The position numbers and the translations under genes are program-made. The notes below the pieces were generated by a model. It saw only the letters and a program-made list of their open reading frames with translations, was not told the DNA's origin and made no database searches. Below are positions 7,207 through 14,761 of a stretch of DNA of 24,987 bases, piece by piece. Origin of the DNA: Casp-actino8 sp964614655 (lineage in GTDB: Bacteria > Actinomycetota > Acidimicrobiia > Acidimicrobiales > Ilumatobacteraceae); NCBI GenBank assembly GCA_964614655.1, contig CAZTPF010000029.1, forward strand, positions 1 to 24,987, in the 5' to 3' direction. Positions within the stretch are counted from its first letter, which is position 1. Every line of letters starts with the position of its first letter.

Positions 7207-8700
7207 ATGACGACTCATGTTGACGTGGTGATCGTGGGGGCCGGCATCTCCGGTATCGGCTCGGCGTACCACTTGCAGACGATGTGCCCCGACCGCACGT
7301 ACATGATTCTCGAGGGGCGTCCCGACATCGGCGGGACCTGGGACCTGTTCCGTTACCCGGGCATCCGCTCCGACAGCGACATGCACACCCTCGGCTTCAG
7401 CTTCAAGCCGTGGACCGAGGCCAAGGCCATCGCTGACGCCCCGTCCATCATGAAGTACCTCCGTGAAACGGTGAGCGAACACGGGATCGATCGCAACATT
7501 CGTTTCAACACCTTGGTGAAGAAGGCCGAATGGTCGACCGAGTCGTCCACGTGGACCATCACGACTCGACGAGCCGACACCGGAGAGTACGAAGACGTCA
7601 CGTGCAACTTCATCCATATGTGCGCGGGTTACTACTCCTACAAAGAAGGCTTCACCCCACACTTCGATGGGCGAGACGACTTCCAGGGAACGATCGTCCA
7701 CCCGCAGGAATGGCCCGAAGATCTCGACTACGCCGGCAAGAAGGTCGTGGTCATCGGTTCAGGAGCCACGGCCATGACGATCGTTCCGGCCATGGCCGAC
7801 AGAGTCGAGCACATCACGATGCTGCAGCGGTCACCCACGTACGTGGTGTCGCGCCCCGATCACGACCCGATCAACGACTTTCTCCGCAAGGTTCTTCCGG
7901 ACCGCTTGGCCTACTCGATCGTGCGCAAGAAGAACACGCTGCTCGGCAGCTTCTTCTACAACCGCACCCGTACTCAGCCCGACAAGGTCAAGGCCAAGAT
8001 TCTCGGAGGTGTGCGCAAGGGACTCGGACCTGATTTCGACGTCGACACGCACTTCACTCCCAGCTACAACCCGTGGGATCAACGGCTGTGTCTCATTCCG
8101 AACGGCGACTTGTTCGCAGCCATCAATTCGGGCAAGGCGAGTGTGGTGACCGATCACATCGACACCTTCACTGTGAAAGGGATTCGACTGAAGTCGGGCC
8201 GAGAACTCGAGGCCGACATCATCGTGACGGCCACCGGACTCAATCTGGTGACCCTCGGTGAGGTCGAGTTCGAAGTCGACGGCCGCACTGTCGACTTCGC
8301 CGACACCTGGACGTATCGCGGCATGGCGTATTCGGACGTCCCCAACCTGGTGTCGACGTTCGGCTACATCAACGCGTCGTGGACGTTGCGCGCCGATCTC
8401 GTGAGCACCTACGTGTGCAAGTTGCTGACCCACATGAGAAAGACGGGTACGTCCCAGGCCACGCCTCGACTTCGTGCCGAGGATCGCAACATGGTGGCGC
8501 GGCCCTGGATCGAGGACTTCTCGGCCGGCTACATGCAACGAGTCATGGACAAGATGCCCAAGCAGGGCGATCGCGAGCCCTGGACGAATCCGCAACGGTA
8601 CGAACTGGAGAAGAAGATCATCGGCAAGCAGCCGGTCGACGACGGTGTGATGACCTTCACCCGGACACCGTCCAAGGTCACGGTGTCAGCGGGCGAATAG
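7207..8700 (+). CDS. EthA-like type I Baeyer-Villiger monooxygenase
   Basis: This is a flavin monooxygenase of 497 aa. The FAD Rossmann motif GAGISG is at 11-16. The Baeyer-Villiger fingerprint FxGxxxHxxxW is complete as FQGTIVHPQEW (159-169). The NADPH Rossmann motif GSGATA is at 184-189. Long blocks resemble Mycobacterium tuberculosis EthA/EtaA as I remember it: GGTWDLFRYPGIRSDSDM, HPQEWPEDLDY, MLQRSPTYVVSRPD, YNPWDQRLCLIPNGDLF, and ASWTLRADLVS. Such enzymes insert oxygen next to a ketone or oxidise sulfur/nitrogen using NADPH and O2, so ketone degradation is plausible. The start is set by AGGAGG four nt upstream of ATG 7207. The divergent SDR could supply or consume ketones, but this is inference. 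The stop is 9 bp from the convergent methyltransferase stop. Confidence 0.93.
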   Translation: MTTHVDVVIVGAGISGIGSAYHLQTMCPDRTYMILEGRPDIGGTWDLFRYPGIRSDSDMHTLGFSFKPWTEAKAIADAPSIMKYLRETVSEHGIDRNIRFNTLVKKAEWSTESSTWTITTRRADTGEYEDVTCNFIHMCAGYYSYKEGFTPHFDGRDDFQGTIVHPQEWPEDLDYAGKKVVVIGSGATAMTIVPAMADRVEHITMLQRSPTYVVSRPDHDPINDFLRKVLPDRLAYSIVRKKNTLLGSFFYNRTRTQPDKVKAKILGGVRKGLGPDFDVDTHFTPSYNPWDQRLCLIPNGDLFAAINSGKASVVTDHIDTFTVKGIRLKSGRELEADIIVTATGLNLVTLGEVEFEVDGRTVDFADTWTYRGMAYSDVPNLVSTFGYINASWTLRADLVSTYVCKLLTHMRKTGTSQATPRLRAEDRNMVARPWIEDFSAGYMQRVMDKMPKQGDREPWTNPQRYELEKKIIGKQPVDDGVMTFTRTPSKVTVSAGE

Positions 8701-8710
8701 CGGGTCCGCT
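8699..8710. terminator. Short palindrome between convergent stops
   Basis: AGCGG-GT-CCGCT sits exactly between the convergent stop codons of the monooxygenase and methyltransferase genes. It could act in both directions, but the stem is short and there is no T tract, so the terminator call is weak. Confidence 0.3.
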
Positions 8711-10299
8711 CAGTCGGCGATCACCAATCCGCGATTGACGAGACGGCCGATCTTCGTCTCGACGAGATCTCGAAGCAATTCGCCGTCGGTCACCAGTTCT
8801 CCGTCGACTTCCACCTCGACGGTCCCGTCGGTCAGGGCAACGAGACCGGCCTGTACGACATTCTCGACCGACCGTGATCCGTCCATGTCGACGATCAACA
8901 CTCGATCGAGATCGTCGATCTCGAGTTCCTCGTGCCGAAGGTTGGTCACCGACGTCCGCATCTGCGAGGCCTGCCATCTGGCACATCGAGAGGCACGTGG
9001 ACGTTCGGGTAGTTCGTACGAGACCGGACGGGGCCAGCGACTCAACTGAACCTCGCCGGCCATGAACGCCGGCAGTGCCCACTCCATAATTCGTCGTGCG
9101 GCTCCGGGATCGTCGACCTGTGCTGCGACCACGTCGACGAGATCGTCGATCCACATGCCACGCCGGGGAGAGTTCGCCAGAGTCCACATGGCCACGATCG
9201 GGACCGGATCCCCGGACGTGACGACGAAGCGACCGTCGTCGTCGAGTGCGACCTCGAGTCCGTCGGCTGCATCGACGTCGAGTTCGATCTCGGACTCCCC
9301 GAGTTCGTTCGTTCGCACCCGCTCGAGGGAGACGAAGGTCTTCGACACCGCATCGACGTCGAACTCGGGTCGGAGTCGGTCGAGATGACGCGAGTGGGTG
9401 AGGATCGAACGACGGAAATGACGCATGGTCAGGAAGTCGAGAAGTTGCTGGGCTTCCAGATGGGCGAGATACGGAGTCGGTGTGTCACGCAAGTGTCGAT
9501 CGACGGCCGCGGCGCCATCCGTCCCCAGTTGCTCGATCGATGTACTCGCCACTTCGGCGTCGGTGACGTGGATGAGATCGAAAGAGTGGACGCGCTCCGT
9601 GAATTCGGAGAACAGACAGGGCGAGTTCTCCTCGACCAGATGCTCGAAGAAGAGATAGCGGTCCGAGTAGTGGCGAAGCAGATTGATCTCGGTGTCGAGC
9701 CACGTACGCAGCGGAAGAGTGTCGGGAACGAAACGATCGAGAAGTTCGAGAAATGTGCGGGCGTTCTGGGCACGTTCGGGGGCCGGCCCATCGGGGACGA
9801 CCTGAGCGAACATCGACCGCAGCATTCCTCGCGCGTGCCAGCCGGGATACGTGTTGTAGCTGACGTAAGCCAAGCCGTCGTCGGTGAGGAGGTCGCGACA
9901 ACTGCGAAGAATCGCCTCGCGTGCGTCGTCGGGAACCCATGAATACACGCCGTGACACAGGATGTAGTCGAACTTTCCGAATCGGTCGTTCAACTCCCGC
10001 ACGTCGAGAGCATGGAACGAGACGTTCTCCACTCCGATACCGCTGGCATCGGTTCGGGCGGCGTCGATCTGTGTCGACGACAGGTCGATACCGACGAATG
10101 TCGCGTCGGGCATGAGTTCGGCGAGAGGGATCAGGTGACCACCTCGGGCGCAACCGATCTCGAGGACACGACTCGATGCCACATCGGCTGGATCGAGACC
10201 GGCCAGCGTGCCGAGGGTGCACAGCCAGTCCGGATGCGACATCCGGAACGGCAGGTTCTCGTACTGGAACGACTCGTAGGCGGCGGCGGTGACGTCCAC
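8710..10299 (-). CDS. SAM methyltransferase with methyltransferase regulatory domain
   Basis: This is a 529-aa class I methyltransferase. The SAM-binding motif I is VLEIGCARGGHL (45-56), followed by FVGIDLSSTQIDAAR and the downstream strand FDYILCHGVYSWVPD. The run YVSYNTYPGWHARGMLR and the following helical region resemble the predicted methyltransferase regulatory domain family (PF10119). That architecture also occurs in rickettsial protein-lysine methyltransferases, so a protein substrate is possible, but nothing here identifies it. The C-terminal 200 residues, including ANSPRRGMWIDDLVDVVAAQ and a final EVEVDGELVTDGELLRDLVETKIGRLVNRGLV, look like winged-helix-type segments. GTG 10299 is the start chosen, since no in-frame ATG lies close upstream. 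CAAGAT 6 nt before it may be a weak -10. It is 20 bp downstream of the MDR gene and probably belongs to the same operon. Confidence 0.85.
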   Translation of the reverse strand: MDVTAAAYESFQYENLPFRMSHPDWLCTLGTLAGLDPADVASSRVLEIGCARGGHLIPLAELMPDATFVGIDLSSTQIDAARTDASGIGVENVSFHALDVRELNDRFGKFDYILCHGVYSWVPDDAREAILRSCRDLLTDDGLAYVSYNTYPGWHARGMLRSMFAQVVPDGPAPERAQNARTFLELLDRFVPDTLPLRTWLDTEINLLRHYSDRYLFFEHLVEENSPCLFSEFTERVHSFDLIHVTDAEVASTSIEQLGTDGAAAVDRHLRDTPTPYLAHLEAQQLLDFLTMRHFRRSILTHSRHLDRLRPEFDVDAVSKTFVSLERVRTNELGESEIELDVDAADGLEVALDDDGRFVVTSGDPVPIVAMWTLANSPRRGMWIDDLVDVVAAQVDDPGAARRIMEWALPAFMAGEVQLSRWPRPVSYELPERPRASRCARWQASQMRTSVTNLRHEELEIDDLDRVLIVDMDGSRSVENVVQAGLVALTDGTVEVEVDGELVTDGELLRDLVETKIGRLVNRGLVIAD

Positions 10300-10319
10300 C
10301 CCGCCATCTTGGCGTTTCG

Positions 10320-11333
10320 TCAGTCGGACGACACCTTCACGAGCAACTTGCCGGTGTGCCCACCCGACATGAGGATGTCGAGGGCGGCCGGGAAGCGCTC
10401 GACGCCGACCTCCACGTGTTCGGGCATGACGAGCGACCCGTCGACGAACCAGTCGGCGAGTCGAGCCTCACCTTCTTCATAGGCGTCGGTGAAGTGGAAG
10501 ACGGCGAACCCTTCCATCACGGCGTGTCGTTCGGCCAGTTTCAGATAGTTGCGGGGTCCGCGAACGTTGGCCATGTCGTCGTATTGCGAAATCGCTCCGC
10601 AGATCACCACCCGGGTGCCTTCTTTGATGTTGAGCAGTACGGCATCGAGCACGTCACCACCCACGTTGTCGAAGAACACGTCGATGCCACCCGGAGCCAG
10701 TTCGCGCAGGCGAGCTTCGACGTCGTCGTTGCGGTAGTCGATCGCTGCCTGATACCCGAGTTCTTTCACCAGGAAATCGCACTTCGCCGGACCTCCGGCG
10801 ATACCGATCACCGTCGACGCGCCGAGAAGACGCGCGATCTGGCCGGCCATCGAGCCCACCGCACCAGCGGCCGCCGACACCACGACGACGTCTCCCGACT
10901 TCACCTTCGCCACGCGGGTCATTCCGACGTAGGCCGTGAGGCCGGTCGTGAGACCGAGGGCTCCGAGCCAGGCCGTGGCCGGCACACGCGAGACGTCGAT
11001 CTTGCGCATCATGGCGCCGGGCATCACGGCGAACGTCTGCGAACACAACGGTCCGAAGACGTGGTCGCCTTCGGAGAGACCGTCGAATCGAGACTCGACG
11101 ACTCGTCCGACGCCGAGAGCCGGGATGACTCCGCCCATTCGGGCGCCCTGGTGGAAACTCTCCTCTTCGAGAGTCGTACGGATGAAGGCGTCGATGCCGA
11201 GATGGTCGACCTCCACGCACACCTGACCGTCGTCGAGGTCGGGTACCGGAATGGTCACGAACTCGAAGTCGTCGGCGACCGGACGCCCGGACGGTCGACG
11301 TCGCAGCACGATCTGTGGGTTGTCTCGGCTCAT
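10320..11333 (-). CDS. NADP-dependent MDR oxidoreductase (CurA/PTGR-like)
   Basis: This is a medium-chain dehydrogenase/reductase of 337 aa from the zinc-independent group that includes prostaglandin reductase and curcumin reductase. Such enzymes reduce alpha,beta-unsaturated carbonyl compounds with NADPH. The GroES-like N-terminus reads IPVPDLDDGQVCVEVDHLGIDAFIR. The cofactor domain has AAAGAVGSMAGQIARLLGA, then VIGIAGGPAKCDFLVKELGYQAAIDYRN and GIDVFFDNVGGDVLDAVL, followed by VVICGAISQYD. These are the diagnostic blocks of the CurA/PTGR family. No structural-zinc cysteine cluster is visible. The ATG at 11333 shares its A with the TGA of the upstream SDR (TGATG), indicating translational coupling. 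A longer frame running back to 11375 would overlap the SDR and has no supporting signal. The SDR-MDR pair suggests sequential redox steps on one substrate. Confidence 0.92.
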   Translation of the reverse strand: MSRDNPQIVLRRRPSGRPVADDFEFVTIPVPDLDDGQVCVEVDHLGIDAFIRTTLEEESFHQGARMGGVIPALGVGRVVESRFDGLSEGDHVFGPLCSQTFAVMPGAMMRKIDVSRVPATAWLGALGLTTGLTAYVGMTRVAKVKSGDVVVVSAAAGAVGSMAGQIARLLGASTVIGIAGGPAKCDFLVKELGYQAAIDYRNDDVEARLRELAPGGIDVFFDNVGGDVLDAVLLNIKEGTRVVICGAISQYDDMANVRGPRNYLKLAERHAVMEGFAVFHFTDAYEEGEARLADWFVDGSLVMPEHVEVGVERFPAALDILMSGGHTGKLLVKVSSD

Positions 11334-12100
11334 CACAGTCCTCCGTCGATGCCGATGATCTGACCGGTGACCCAACTCGAGGCCGGTGACACGAGAAACA
11401 GCGTGGCGAGTCCGAGGTCGTCGGGTGTTCCGAGTCGAGCCATCGGAAGTCGAAGAACCTTCTCCAACTTCGGCAGATCGTCGTCCGACAGACGCATCGC
11501 CTTCATCATGATTTCGGTGGGTACGGCGCCGGGCATGATGCAGTTCACGCGAATACGTGGCCCGAGTTCCTTCGCGTACGTGGTGGTGAGCGAGTTCACG
11601 GCGGCTTTGGCGGCGGCGTAGTGGCCGCTTCCCATCACCGTTTGCACGGCGGCCTTCGACGAGATGTTCACGATGCGTCCGCCATCACGCATGTGGTTCG
11701 CTGCGATGTTGGTGCACACCCAGATCGACGTGAGATTGAGACGCATGGTGGCGTCCCACTCCTCGCGGGGAAGCTTCACGAGTGGTGTCTGGATCGGTGA
11801 CCCGCCGGCGTTGTTCACCAGGATGTCGAGTGATCCGAATTCGGAGATCGCGCGATCGACCAAAGCTTGAACGGCGTCGTCGTCGGTCACGTCGGTGGGA
11901 ACGGCAATGGCCCGTCCCCCAGCGGCGCGAATGTCGCTGGCGACCCGTTCGACCTCGTCGGCTCGTCGGGCGGCGCACACCACGGCCGCCCCAGCTCGGG
12001 CGAGTGTGGTGGCGATGCCCTCACCGATGCCTCGTCCGGCCCCGGTCACGATGGCCACGTCGCTCGACAGATCGAACATGTTGATGACGGAAGTATCCAC
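11333..12100 (-). CDS. SDR family oxidoreductase
   Basis: This is a classical SDR of 255 aa. Cofactor motif TGAGRGIG is at 19-26 and NNAGG at 96-100. The catalytic residues are Ser 148 (NISSKA), Tyr 161 and Lys 165 (YAAAK). The C-terminus SSWVTGQIIGIDGGL is typical. AARR after the second strand suggests NADP(H) use. GTG 12100 is chosen as start because AGAGGGGG lies about 5-6 nt upstream. A TTG at 12124 lies beyond that site, and ATG 12079 would lack a ribosome binding site. It is the first gene of the SDR-MDR-methyltransferase operon, overlapping the MDR ATG by one base. It is divergent from the TetR gene across 66 bp, where the two -10 elements overlap, so it is the likely target of that regulator. 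Confidence 0.92.
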   Translation of the reverse strand: MDTSVINMFDLSSDVAIVTGAGRGIGEGIATTLARAGAAVVCAARRADEVERVASDIRAAGGRAIAVPTDVTDDDAVQALVDRAISEFGSLDILVNNAGGSPIQTPLVKLPREEWDATMRLNLTSIWVCTNIAANHMRDGGRIVNISSKAAVQTVMGSGHYAAAKAAVNSLTTTYAKELGPRIRVNCIMPGAVPTEIMMKAMRLSDDDLPKLEKVLRLPMARLGTPDDLGLATLFLVSPASSWVTGQIIGIDGGL

Positions 12101-12124
12101 GGCGTCCCCCTCTGTGCCGAACAA

Positions 12125-12140
12125 AAGTTACCATGAGTAA
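12125..12140. promoter_or_regulatory. Overlapping divergent promoters with imperfect palindrome
   Basis: On the minus strand TAACTT (12130 to 12125) serves the SDR operon, and on the plus strand TACCAT (12129-12134) serves the TetR gene. The two -10 elements overlap by two bases. An imperfect palindrome TTAC-CATGA-GTAA covers 12128-12140. A repressor bound here would block both promoters, the usual TetR autoregulation layout. The operator is inferred, not shown. Confidence 0.45.
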
Positions 12141-12166
12141 GAAATCGCTCGAGAGGGGGTGCCGCG

Positions 12167-12799
12167 GTGAAGCAAACTGACCAGATGTCGACCATGTCGC
12201 GTCGCCCAGGACGGCCTCGAGGAGGTCAGCTCGACATCGGGTCCGATGCCATCTTGGACGCCGCCGAACGGGTGATCCGGCGAGATGGCGCCACTGCATC
12301 GATCGACGCCGTGGCGGCCGAGGCCGGCATCACGAAACCGATCGTCTACGCCCGGGTGGGATCGAGAGCTGAACTGGCCAACGCCCTGGCCGATCGTCTG
12401 GCTTCCCGCATGATCACCGCCTCGCGGGAGGCCATGGCCGGGCGCACGTTCACTCGGGAGAGCCTGGCCGATTTCATCGCCGCCAATCTGGCCACCGTGC
12501 TCGAACATCGCGAGCTCTTCTTGTACGTCACCGGCGGATCGACCGACCAGACCGCCTTGTCGCGCCTCTCGTTGGCCGAACGCTCGGCCACCCCGTTGGC
12601 CCGAGCTCTCGAACGTTGGCGAGAAGGTGTGGGGCGTGATCCGGCAGTCGCCGGTTCGTGGGCCTACGCCATGGTTGGCACGTTGCAGATGGCGTCGCTG
12701 TGGGTCATCGACGACACCTCGCCCGATCCTCGGTCGGTGGCCGATCATCTGGCCGAACTGCTCTGGTGGGGTCTGGCCGGAGAGCGACCGGCGGGCTAA
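12167..12799 (+). CDS. TetR family transcriptional regulator
   Basis: This is a TetR-type repressor of 210 aa, normal length. An N-terminal basic arm RRPGRPRGG (12-20) precedes the DNA-binding domain. DAILDAAERVIRRDGATASIDAVAAEAGITKPIVYARVGSRAEL (28-70) contains the helix-turn-helix around 45-66. The rest is the helical ligand-binding/dimerisation region and ends with DHLAELLWWGLAGERPAG. The GTG at 12167 is preceded by GAGAGGGGG (12151-12159) with a 7-nt spacer. The gene is divergent from the SDR operon and lies upstream of the split-barrel/carotenoid oxygenase/Liv operon on its own strand. It may control either or both. The ligand is unknown. A hydrophobic isoprenoid, steroid or aryl compound would fit the neighbours but is a guess. 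Confidence 0.92.
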   Translation: MKQTDQMSTMSRRPGRPRGGQLDIGSDAILDAAERVIRRDGATASIDAVAAEAGITKPIVYARVGSRAELANALADRLASRMITASREAMAGRTFTRESLADFIAANLATVLEHRELFLYVTGGSTDQTALSRLSLAERSATPLARALERWREGVGRDPAVAGSWAYAMVGTLQMASLWVIDDTSPDPRSVADHLAELLWWGLAGERPAG

Positions 12800-12803
12800 T
12801 TTA

Positions 12804-12826
12804 CGAGGGGTAGATAAGACCCCTCG
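12804..12826 (+). promoter_or_regulatory. Perfect 8-bp inverted repeat (hairpin or operator)
   Basis: CGAGGGGT (12804-12811), a 7-nt AT-rich centre AGATAAG, and ACCCCTCG (12819-12826) form a perfect 8-bp stem. It lies just after the TetR stop and 8 nt before a TACTGT -10 element, so it covers the -35 region of the next gene. It may be the tetR terminator (no T tract follows) or a repressor operator for the downstream operon. Confidence 0.6.
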
Positions 12827-12834
12827 CGGGGTGT

Positions 12835-12840
12835 TACTGT
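12835..12840 (+). promoter_or_regulatory. -10 element of the split-barrel/CCD operon
   Basis: TACTGT lies 21 nt before the ATG at 12862. The leader between them carries a G-rich ribosome binding site, GGGGGGAGGGG. With the inverted repeat immediately upstream, this looks like a regulated promoter for the downstream genes. Confidence 0.45.
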
Positions 12841-12861
12841 CGTCACAAGGGGGGAGGGGTC

Positions 12862-13359
12862 ATGGCGTCTCATGACAACTACGAAGATCTGACCGAGTGC
12901 GCGCTCACGCCGGAACTCGAGAAGAAACTGGTCGAATCGCTCGGCGAATGCGTGTTCATGTGGGCCAACAGCAAGGGCGAGCCCTTCGGAGTGGTCATGT
13001 CGTATCTGCCCAAGGACGGCAAGTTGTGGCTCACGGCCGCCGAGACCCGTAAGCGAATTCCCGCTCTTCGACGCAATCCGCGCGCGGCGATCTGCATCAA
13101 CAGCACCGGTTCGAAACTCGGTGGCGGCAAGACGGTCACGTACAAGGGCAACTGCTACATCCACGACGATCGTGAGACGAAGGACTGGTTCTATCCAGAG
13201 TTCGCGCACCGTCTGCGCTCCGACAATCACGATGCCGCCGAGGCGTTCCGCAAGTTCCTCGATTCACCCGGCCGCGTGATCATGGAATTCGTCCCCGACT
13301 ATGCGCTCTCGTTCGATGCCACGCTCATGTGGGCGCGGTCACCCGAAGTCGTCCAGTAA
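12862..13359 (+). CDS. PNPOx-like split-barrel flavoprotein
   Basis: This 165-aa protein resembles the pyridoxamine 5'-phosphate oxidase-like split beta-barrel family that binds FMN or F420. Recognisable parts are the N-terminal strand ECVFMWANSKGEPFGVVMSYLPKDGKLWLTAA, the loop ETRKRIPALRRNPRAAICINS, and the later strand TVTYKGNCYIHDD. These mirror the family pattern of sharing a strand with substrate and binding phosphate with the Arg/Lys-rich loop. The C-terminal strand is GRVIMEFVPDYALSFDATLMW. The reaction is unknown, since members reduce or oxidise varied substrates. It is the first gene after the TetR regulator, with a G-rich ribosome binding site close to its ATG. The carotenoid oxygenase starts 30 bp downstream, so the two are very likely co-transcribed. 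Confidence 0.8.
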   Translation: MASHDNYEDLTECALTPELEKKLVESLGECVFMWANSKGEPFGVVMSYLPKDGKLWLTAAETRKRIPALRRNPRAAICINSTGSKLGGGKTVTYKGNCYIHDDRETKDWFYPEFAHRLRSDNHDAAEAFRKFLDSPGRVIMEFVPDYALSFDATLMWARSPEVVQ

Positions 13360-13389
13360 GCCAACGTCGTTCGTCAAAGGAGTTTCGTC

Positions 13390-14730
13390 ATGTCGATGAC
13401 CGAAGAAGTTCCGGCCCACCTGCAAGGAAACGGCCGCCCCGTCACCGAAGAGGTGACCCTCACCGACCTGAAAGTGACCGGATCGATTCCGGCCGAACTC
13501 GACGGTCGTTATCTGCGCAACGGAGCCAATCCGCTCACGGGGATGAGTGCCCACCCGTTCTTCGGTGATGGCATGATCCACGGCGTTCGACTGCGCGACG
13601 GCAAGGCACAGTGGTATCGCAATCGCTACGTGCAGACACCTTTCATCGCCGATCCGTCGATCGACATCCTCGATCCGAGCGTCACTCTCGACATGACCTG
13701 CTCGAAGGCCAACACCCACATCGTCGGACACGCCGGGAAGATTCTCGCCCTCGAAGAAGGTCACTTCCCGTACGTCCTCGATGGTGATCTCGGCACCGTC
13801 GGCGCCACCGACTTCGGCGGTGTGCTGAAGGGTCCGTTCACGGCTCACCCCAAGATCTGCCCGATCACGGGCGAACTCCTCGCCTTCGGCTACGCGCCGC
13901 TCGAGCCCTATCTCACCTATCTGCGAGTGTCGGCCGACGGTCGTCTCGTGCAGGTCGAGCCGATCACCGTCACTGGACCCACGATGATGCACGACTTCAA
14001 CATCACCGAGAACAACGTGATCTTCATGGATCTTCCGGCTGTCTTCAATCTCGATCTCGCACTCGAAGGCAAGATGCCCATTCACTGGAGCGACACGTAT
14101 CCGGCCCGCCTTGGTGTCATGCCGCGCACCGGTAACGACTCGCAAGTGAAGTGGTACGACATCAACCCGTGCTACGTGTTCCACCCGATGAACAGCTACG
14201 AGGACGGCGACAAGATCGTTCTCGACGTCGCCCGCTTCGATCACATCTGGCGTGACGACGACATGGACTTCCCGAATCCCATGTTGTGGCGTTGGGTCAT
14301 CGACACCACGACCGGCAAGGTGTCCGAGGAGCAAATCGACGATCGTCCGGCCGAGTTCCCGCGTGTGAACGACGCCGTGATCGGAAAGAAGCACCGCTAC
14401 GGCTACGAAATGTCGATGGGGAACGCCGGATTCGGCGAAGTCGACGCCGGAGCGATCCTGAAGTACGACCGCGAGCGCGGCACGCGTGAGTCGGTCGAAC
14501 TCGGGAAAGGCCGAGTGTCGGGCGAGGCGGTGTTCGTGCCGTCGGAGTCGGCCTCGTCCGAGGACGACGGATATCTGATGACCTACGTCTACGACCAGGC
14601 ATCCGATTCCAGTGAGTTCGTGATCTTCGACGCCCTCACCATGGCGGACGAACCGATCGCAAAGATTCAACTGCCGCGAGTTCCCTTCGGGTTCCACGGC
14701 AGTTGGGTACCGGCCTCAGTGGCCGACTGA
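13390..14730 (+). CDS. Carotenoid/stilbene cleavage oxygenase (RPE65 family)
   Basis: This is a non-heme iron oxygenase of 446 aa. It has the family entry motif YLRNGANP near the N-terminus and GDGMIHGVRL around residue 60. The four iron-binding histidines appear at about 153 (AHPK), 201 (MHDF), 265 (FHPMNSYE) and 436 (GFHGSWVP). The family cleaves double bonds of carotenoids, apocarotenoids or lignostilbene-type phenols using O2. Substrate class cannot be told. At 446 aa it is near the short end of the family, but all ligands are present and no domain seems lost. No signal peptide is visible. AAAGGAG lies about 8 nt before the ATG. The binding protein of a Liv transporter follows after 31 bp, linking uptake with cleavage, though this link is an inference from order. 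Confidence 0.92.
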   Translation: MSMTEEVPAHLQGNGRPVTEEVTLTDLKVTGSIPAELDGRYLRNGANPLTGMSAHPFFGDGMIHGVRLRDGKAQWYRNRYVQTPFIADPSIDILDPSVTLDMTCSKANTHIVGHAGKILALEEGHFPYVLDGDLGTVGATDFGGVLKGPFTAHPKICPITGELLAFGYAPLEPYLTYLRVSADGRLVQVEPITVTGPTMMHDFNITENNVIFMDLPAVFNLDLALEGKMPIHWSDTYPARLGVMPRTGNDSQVKWYDINPCYVFHPMNSYEDGDKIVLDVARFDHIWRDDDMDFPNPMLWRWVIDTTTGKVSEEQIDDRPAEFPRVNDAVIGKKHRYGYEMSMGNAGFGEVDAGAILKYDRERGTRESVELGKGRVSGEAVFVPSESASSEDDGYLMTYVYDQASDSSEFVIFDALTMADEPIAKIQLPRVPFGFHGSWVPASVAD

Positions 14731-14733
14731 ACC

Positions 14734-14746
14734 GCCGCGTCGCGGC
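14734..14746 (+). promoter_or_regulatory. 13-nt GC-rich palindrome between CCD and livK-like genes
   Basis: GCCGCG-T-CGCGGC is a perfect odd palindrome in the 31-bp spacer just before the G-rich ribosome binding site of the binding-protein gene. In RNA it could form only a 4-bp stem. A role as an mRNA-stability or attenuation element is speculative. Confidence 0.3.
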
Positions 14747-14761
14747 AATGGAGGGGGAAAC

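Noticed and set aside
13339..14697. Long antisense open frame (452 codons) opposite the carotenoid oxygenase gene
   Set aside because: High-GC codon bias leaves the complementary frame open. The translation has no family resemblance, while the sense strand has all four iron ligands.
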